From: Streptomyces sp. V2I9 | Lineage (GTDB): Bacteria > Actinomycetota > Actinomycetes > Streptomycetales > Streptomycetaceae | Direction: 5' to 3' | Assembly: GCF_030817475.1 (NCBI RefSeq) | Contig: NZ_JAUSZJ010000002.1 | Span: 4,850,626 to 4,914,625, forward strand | Length of the DNA stretch: 64,000 nucleotides | Notes under the pieces: generated by a model | Databases searched by the model: none | What the model was told of the DNA's origin: nothing | The model's input: the letters and a program-made list of their open reading frames with translations, nothing else | Program-made: the position numbers and the translations under genes | Shown here: piece after piece, positions 59,833 to 64,000 of the stretch | Position numbering within the stretch: the first letter of the stretch is position 1 | Layout of the letters: the number at the start of each line of letters is the position of its first letter

Positions 59833-59904
59833 GGGGCCAGTCTGCCCGGCCCCCGCCCGGCCGCTTCCGCACGGCGTCCCGCGACCGGCTCCGCCGACAC
59901 CTCC

Positions 59905-61380
59905 TCAGCGCCGCGCGGCCTCCGCCTCGTCCAGTGCCGCCTCCATCACGGCCCGCGCGATCGGGGCCGCGCTGCCGCCGCCGCTGATGTCGGCCCGGTC
60001 GGCGGAGGCGTCCTCCACGACCACCGCCACCGCCACAGCGGGGCGGCCGGAGCCGGGCGCGCGGGCCCAGGAGATGAACCAGGCGTACGGCAGACCGGAG
60101 TTGTCGACGCCGTGCTGGGCGGTGCCGGTCTTGCCGCCGACCTCCACCCCGTCGATCGCCGCGTTCGACCCGGTGCCGTTCTCCACCACCTCGACCATCA
60201 TCCGCTGGAGCTGCACGGCCGTCGACGGGCTCATCGCCCACGCGGACGCGCCGGACCCCTCCTGCCGGACCGTGTCCCCGTCGTCCGTGGTCACCCGGTC
60301 CACCAGATGCGGACGGCGCAGATCGCCGCCGTTGGCCACCGCCGAGGCGACCATCGCCATCTGGAGCGGGGTCGCCGTCGTGTTGAACTGCCCGATCGAG
60401 GACAGCGCGAGCTGGTCGTCGCTCATGTCCGTGTCGAAGTTGCTCCTCGCCACCCCGGACGGGATGCGCAGCCCCGCGTCGTTGAAGCCGAACTTCTCCG
60501 CGGCCTCCACCATCCCGTCCAGGCCGACCTCCACGCCGAGGTGTGCCATCACCGTGTTGCAGGAGACCCGGATCGCGTCCGCCAGGGACGCCTCCTCACA
60601 GCCCTTCGCCTCGTTGGGAAGCGTCGTCCGCGTCCCCGGCAGGACGTACGGCGACGGAGTGTCCGTGGCCGCGTCGGCGTCCGTCACCGTCCGGGAGTCC
60701 AACGCCGCCGCAGCCGTCACGATCTTGAAGGTGGAGCCCGGAGGATAGGTCTGCCGGATCGCCCGGTTGAGCATCGGCATGGTCGTGGACGCGTTCAGCC
60801 GGGTCCAGGCGTCGGTCACCGCCGCCCCGGTCCCGGACAGCCGCTCGGGGTCGTACGACGGGGTCGAGACCAGCGCCAGGATCGCGCCCGTCGACGGGTC
60901 CAGGGCCGCCACCGCGCCCCGCCGCCCGCGCAGCCCCTCGTACGCGGCCCGCTGCATCGACGCCTCGACCGTGGTGACGACATCGCCGCCGGGCTGCCGG
61001 CTCCGGGTGAACTCGTTCCAGAAGGGCAGCGGCGCCAGCAGTGAATCGGTCCCGGAGAGCACCCCGTCCTCGGCGTTCTCCAGCAGCGTGGTCCCGTACG
61101 TCTGCGAGGCGTAGCCCGTCACCGGCGCGTACAGCGGTCCGTGCAGGTAGGTGCGCTCGAAACCGAGCTGCTCGCCGGTATCCTCGCTGCCGGTCACCGG
61201 CCGGTCGCCGACCAGGATGTCGCCGCGCGGCTGGTCGTGACGGGCGATCGCGTCACGGCGGTTGGCCGGGTTGTCGTCCAGCTCGCCGGCCTCGAAGAGC
61301 TGGACGCGGGCCGCGTTGACGAGCAGCGCCACGAGCAGCAGCAGACAGAAGGCGGCGGCCCGCCGGATGTGGCGGATCAC
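59905..61380 (-). CDS. Penicillin-binding protein 2-like transpeptidase
   Basis: 491 residues. A single membrane anchor (AAFCLLLLVALLVNAARVQL) and a dimerisation domain precede the transpeptidase: SxxK in TYPPGSTFKIVTAA near residue 212, SxN in IRVSCNTVMAHL and KTGT in GGKTGTAQHG. This is the short class B form (no PASTA) found with FtsW/RodA in Streptomyces. It crosslinks peptidoglycan. GTG at 61380 overlaps the upstream FtsW-like gene stop, and the two work as a pair. Confidence 0.93.
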   Translation of the reverse strand: MIRHIRRAAAFCLLLLVALLVNAARVQLFEAGELDDNPANRRDAIARHDQPRGDILVGDRPVTGSEDTGEQLGFERTYLHGPLYAPVTGYASQTYGTTLLENAEDGVLSGTDSLLAPLPFWNEFTRSRQPGGDVVTTVEASMQRAAYEGLRGRRGAVAALDPSTGAILALVSTPSYDPERLSGTGAAVTDAWTRLNASTTMPMLNRAIRQTYPPGSTFKIVTAAAALDSRTVTDADAATDTPSPYVLPGTRTTLPNEAKGCEEASLADAIRVSCNTVMAHLGVEVGLDGMVEAAEKFGFNDAGLRIPSGVARSNFDTDMSDDQLALSSIGQFNTTATPLQMAMVASAVANGGDLRRPHLVDRVTTDDGDTVRQEGSGASAWAMSPSTAVQLQRMMVEVVENGTGSNAAIDGVEVGGKTGTAQHGVDNSGLPYAWFISWARAPGSGRPAVAVAVVVEDASADRADISGGGSAAPIARAVMEAALDEAEAARR

Positions 61381-62756
61381 CGGTCCGCCTCCCCGGCCGC
61401 CGCGACGACGCCGGTCTCCACCTGCTCCGGGTGGGGGCGGCGCGCGACGTCGCTGAGCCGGATCAACAGCGCCACGATGATCCAGTTGGTGACCACGGAG
61501 GAGCCGCCCTGCGCCAGGAACGGCATCGCCATCCCGGTCAGCGGGATCAGCCCCATCACCCCGCCGGTGATCACGAACACCTGGAGCGCCAGGATCGACG
61601 CCAGGCCGATGGCCAGCAACTGCCCGAACGGGTCGCGCAGCGCGAGCCCGGCCCGGTAGCCGCGCGCCACGAGCAGGGCGTACAGCAGCAGGACCGCGGT
61701 CAGCCCCGACAGCCCCAGCTCCTCGCCCGCCGTCGCCAGGATGAAGTCGGACTTGGCGGCGAAGCCGATCAGGATGGAGTGGCCGGCCCCGAGCCCGGTG
61801 CCCAGCATCCCGCCCGCCGCGAACGCGAACAGCGACTGGGCCAGCTGGCCGGGGCCCCGCCCCGCGTCGATCGAGGCGAACGGGTCCAGCCAGTCCTGCA
61901 CCCGGCCGTGCACATGCGGTTCGAAGGAGCCGACGGCGAACGCCCCGACGGAGGCCAGGAGCAGACCGACCGCGATCCAGCCGGTCCGGCCCGTCGCCAC
62001 GTACAGCAGGATGACGAACAGTCCGAAGAACAGCAGTGAGGTGCCGAGGTCGCGCTCCAGCACCAGCACTCCCACGCTCAGCAGCCAGATCGCCACGATC
62101 GGCCCCAGCACCCGGCCCGAGGGCAGTTGCAGCTTCCACGCCCGGCGGCCGGTGTACGCGAGCGCGTTGCGGTTGGCCGCCAGATACGCGGCGAAGAACA
62201 CCGCGAGCAGGATCTTGGCGAACTCGCCGGGCTGGAAGGACAGTCCGCCGATCCGGATCCAGATCTTCGCCCCGTTCACCGCGGGGAAGAAGATCGGCAC
62301 GGTCAGCAGCACGAGCGCGGCGGCCACCGAGAGGTACGCGTACCGCTGGAGGACCCGGTGGTCGCGGAGCAGCACCACCACCGCCGTGAACAGCGCCACC
62401 CCGAGCGTGGACCAGACGAGCTGGGTCGGTGCGGCCTGGTCCCTCGGCGTCTCCAGGTCGAGCCGGTAGATCAGCACCAGACCGACCCCGTTCAGCAGCA
62501 CGGCGATCGGCAGCAGCAGCGGATCGGCGTACGGGGCCCGGAAGCGGACCGCGGCGTGCGCGAGCAGGGCGAGGGCGCCGAGGCCGCCCCCGTACCCGGC
62601 GACATCGGGCGGCACCGCCCCGTCGTGGGTCAGGCCGACCGCCGCGTAGCCGAAGACGGAGATGAGCACGGCCCCGACGAGGAGGGCCAGCTCCACCCCG
62701 CGCCGCTTGGGCAGGCGTAGCTCGGGCGGGGGAGCGTCCGCCGTCGTTGCGGTCAT
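61377..62756 (-). CDS. FtsW/RodA/SpoVE-family peptidoglycan polymerase
   Basis: 459 residues with about 10-12 membrane helices. Signature segments: KIWIRIGGLSFQPGEFAKIL, LLVLERDLGTSLLFFGLFV and the FILATAGEELGLSGLTAVLL and FLAQGGSSVVTNWI region that carry the SEDS catalytic Asp and conserved loops. SEDS proteins polymerise glycan strands and pair with a class B PBP, as here. ATG at 62756 has TACGTT 7 bases upstream (62764-62769 complementary) and no ribosome binding site, so translation is likely leaderless. Confidence 0.93.
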   Translation of the reverse strand: MTATTADAPPPELRLPKRRGVELALLVGAVLISVFGYAAVGLTHDGAVPPDVAGYGGGLGALALLAHAAVRFRAPYADPLLLPIAVLLNGVGLVLIYRLDLETPRDQAAPTQLVWSTLGVALFTAVVVLLRDHRVLQRYAYLSVAAALVLLTVPIFFPAVNGAKIWIRIGGLSFQPGEFAKILLAVFFAAYLAANRNALAYTGRRAWKLQLPSGRVLGPIVAIWLLSVGVLVLERDLGTSLLFFGLFVILLYVATGRTGWIAVGLLLASVGAFAVGSFEPHVHGRVQDWLDPFASIDAGRGPGQLAQSLFAFAAGGMLGTGLGAGHSILIGFAAKSDFILATAGEELGLSGLTAVLLLYALLVARGYRAGLALRDPFGQLLAIGLASILALQVFVITGGVMGLIPLTGMAMPFLAQGGSSVVTNWIIVALLIRLSDVARRPHPEQVETGVVAAAGEADR

Positions 62757-62917
62757 GCCCCGCAACGTAGCAAGAGGCGGGCGGTATTTCCCTTATGTCA
62801 CACCCTTGCCGACGTCGGCGCTCCGGCGCGCCTGCCTCGGCGTGCGCCTTCGGCGCAGGGCCCCCGTACGTACGCCCCCGCGCATACGCCTCCGGCCCGT
62901 GGGAGCCCCACGCATGC

Positions 62918-62962
62918 GCCCGCCCGTGCGGCGCGGCGGGCGGCCGGGCTGCACGGGCGGGC
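62918..62962. terminator. Terminator downstream of the SH3 gene
   Basis: GCCCGCCCGTGC (62918-62929) pairs perfectly with GCACGGGCGGGC (62951-62962), 22 bases past the end of the SH3 gene. No T-run. Confidence 0.7.
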
Positions 62963-62983
62963 GGGTGGGCGGGAGACGCTGGG

Positions 62984-63484
62984 TCAGCACCAATGCGGGG
63001 CGGAACCGATGTTCTCGATGTAACGCGCCGAGCCCCAGGCCCAGGTGCCGTCGCTCAGCAGGTACCAGCGGTTGTTGCCGTCGACGTTGTCGCCCTGGGT
63101 CTTGCAGAAGATGCTGACGACCGTGCCGTAGTCGACCGAGCCGACGATGCGGCTGCTGCGGGTCGGCTTGTCGCGGAGCAGCAGGTACGGCTTGGCGATG
63201 ACCCGCCCCTTGTAGCTCTGCTTGGGCGCCGCGGGCTTGGCCTGCCCCTGCTGCTGCGCCTCCTTGCGGGCCTCCTTCTGCTGCGCCTCGTGCTCGCGCT
63301 GCATCGCCGAGGCGGAGAGCTCGTCGGACGCCGGGTCCGGAGCGGACGCCTCCGCGCGCTGGCCGACGGGCTGGGGGTCGGCCGCCATCGCGGCGGGTGC
63401 GGCGGCGGTGAGCGCCGCGAGCGTGCCGGTGGCGACGCAGAGACCGAGCCGGCGGAGCCGCGAGGAGCGGGACAGGGGGGACAT
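62984..63484 (-). CDS. Secreted bacterial-SH3-domain protein
   Basis: 166 residues. A signal peptide (LRRLGLCVATGTLAALTAAA to AMAA) and a charged helical linker (EHEAQQKEARKEAQQQGQ) are followed by an SH3b-like domain (KGRVIAKPYLLLRDKPTRSS, RIVGSVDYGTVVSIFCKTQG, NRWYLLSDGTWAWGSARYIE). Two cysteines near the end (SIFCK and PHWC) may form a disulfide. Such domains bind cell-wall peptides. ATG at 63484 follows GGAGG. The gene is downstream of the histidine kinase at the window edge and may or may not belong to its operon. Confidence 0.87.
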   Translation of the reverse strand: MSPLSRSSRLRRLGLCVATGTLAALTAAAPAAMAADPQPVGQRAEASAPDPASDELSASAMQREHEAQQKEARKEAQQQGQAKPAAPKQSYKGRVIAKPYLLLRDKPTRSSRIVGSVDYGTVVSIFCKTQGDNVDGNNRWYLLSDGTWAWGSARYIENIGSAPHWC

Positions 63485-63578
63485 GCTGCCTCCATGCGAT
63501 GAGGAGAGGGACCGTGGGGGGGTACGAGCGGGGCTCGTGATCGTCACGCTAGGTTCGGCACACACGGTCCGCAACGCG

Positions 63579-64000
63579 TCACGGTGCGTGAGGCGTGCTC
63601 CGCGTTGGGCCGTCCGGGTCGTCCCCGTCCTCCGGACCCCGTTCGCCACGGGGATTCCCGCCGGGCCCGCCGTGGTCGAAGCCCACGTACTCCGGCAGGG
63701 TCAACCGGGCGAGCGCCCCGCCGTCCGGGGCGTCGGCGAACTCCAGCCGGGCGCCGATGACCCCGGCCTGGCCGAGGGCGATGGTCAGGCCGAGCCCGTG
63801 CCCCTTGCCCGCCCCGTCCGTACGGAACCGCTGCGGCCCGCCCTCCAGCAGGTACGCCGGAAACCCCCGGCCGTGATCGCGTACGGAGACCACCGGGCCG
63901 TCCACGTGCAGCACCACCGGAGGAGCCCCGTGCCGGTGGGCGTTGGCGACCAGGTTGCCGATCACCCGCTCCAGCCGCCGCCGGTCGGTCTCCACCCGCG
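63579..64000 (-). CDS. Histidine kinase, C-terminal part; continues beyond the window
   Basis: The last 140 codons of a sensor kinase. N box RVIGNLVANAHRHG, G1 VSVRDHGRGFPAYLLEG, then HGLGLTIALGQAGVIGARLE (G2). The remaining end is Gly/Pro/Asp-rich. The upstream sensor, HAMP and HisKA parts lie to the right of the window. No partner regulator is seen within the window. Confidence 0.85.
   Translation of the reverse strand, partial: RVETDRRRLERVIGNLVANAHRHGAPPVVLHVDGPVVSVRDHGRGFPAYLLEGGPQRFRTDGAGKGHGLGLTIALGQAGVIGARLEFADAPDGGALARLTLPEYVGFDHGGPGGNPRGERGPEDGDDPDGPTRSTPHAP

Noticed and set aside
59905..62139. A 744-codon frame before the PBP gene
   Set aside because: The first 253 codons are an off-frame reading of the FtsW-like gene. 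The transpeptidase itself starts at the GTG at 61380.

Overview
The window is high-GC actinobacterial chromosome and almost certainly Streptomyces. It carries an AfsR-like SARP regulator, nickel superoxide dismutase beside its maturation peptidase, a four-gene conservon (kinase-like, roadblock, DUF742, GTPase), an actinobacterial fused 2-oxoglutarate decarboxylase/dehydrogenase, lon behind a HAIR-like operator, TTA codons in a regulator and several leaderless-looking promoters. No rRNA, tRNA, CRISPR array or intact insertion sequence was seen.

Layout. 1-4.4 kb holds two SARP regulators (one cut by the window edge) around a 58-residue peptide with three PWG repeats, then a MarR regulator. 4.66-14.03 kb is interpreted as a decayed integrative element: it is bounded by 22-bp imperfect copies of the sodN 3' end and ends in a broken tyrosine recombinase. 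Its cargo has two parts. The first is a lower-GC SMC/Rad50-like ATPase with a small partner, possibly a defence pair. The second is a compact RiPP-like cluster: a radical SAM/SPASM enzyme, a 45-residue precursor ending GCGDDNPYN, an APH-type kinase, a frameshifted histidine-kinase-type ATPase, a divergent XRE/TPR regulator and two NUDIX genes.

14-30 kb holds core genes: sodN/sodX, a CGNR regulator, a methyltransferase, an ECF sigma factor with its putative anti-sigma partner, a polar amino acid ABC transporter, a frameshifted malic enzyme, an oxidoreductase, a secreted GH5 hydrolase, an HTH/Clp-N protein with tandem operators and a PadR/DUF4097 pair. 30-42 kb holds kgd, a two-component system, a spermidine-synthase-like gene, lon, a lipoprotein polysaccharide deacetylase, a MarR regulator and a PP2C-like phosphatase. 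42.5-48.7 kb is the conservon followed by a styrene-monooxygenase-like flavoprotein. 48.8-64 kb holds an NlpC/P60 hydrolase, a degenerate kinase with a PQQ propeller, a TetR regulator between two diiron oxygenase genes, an ADP-ribosylglycohydrolase, an amidase, a divisome-type PBP2/FtsW pair, a secreted SH3 protein and the end of a histidine kinase gene.

How the genes relate. The clearest systems are the amino acid importer (SBP-permease-ATPase), the RR-HK pair, the conservon, the PBP2/FtsW pair, the NiSOD/peptidase pair and the RiPP-like cluster on the element. Several strong hairpins separate convergent units. Three apparent single-base frameshifts (the ATPase beside the radical SAM gene, malic enzyme, MarR) could be true mutations or sequence errors. 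All functional calls come from reading motifs by eye; no database search was run.
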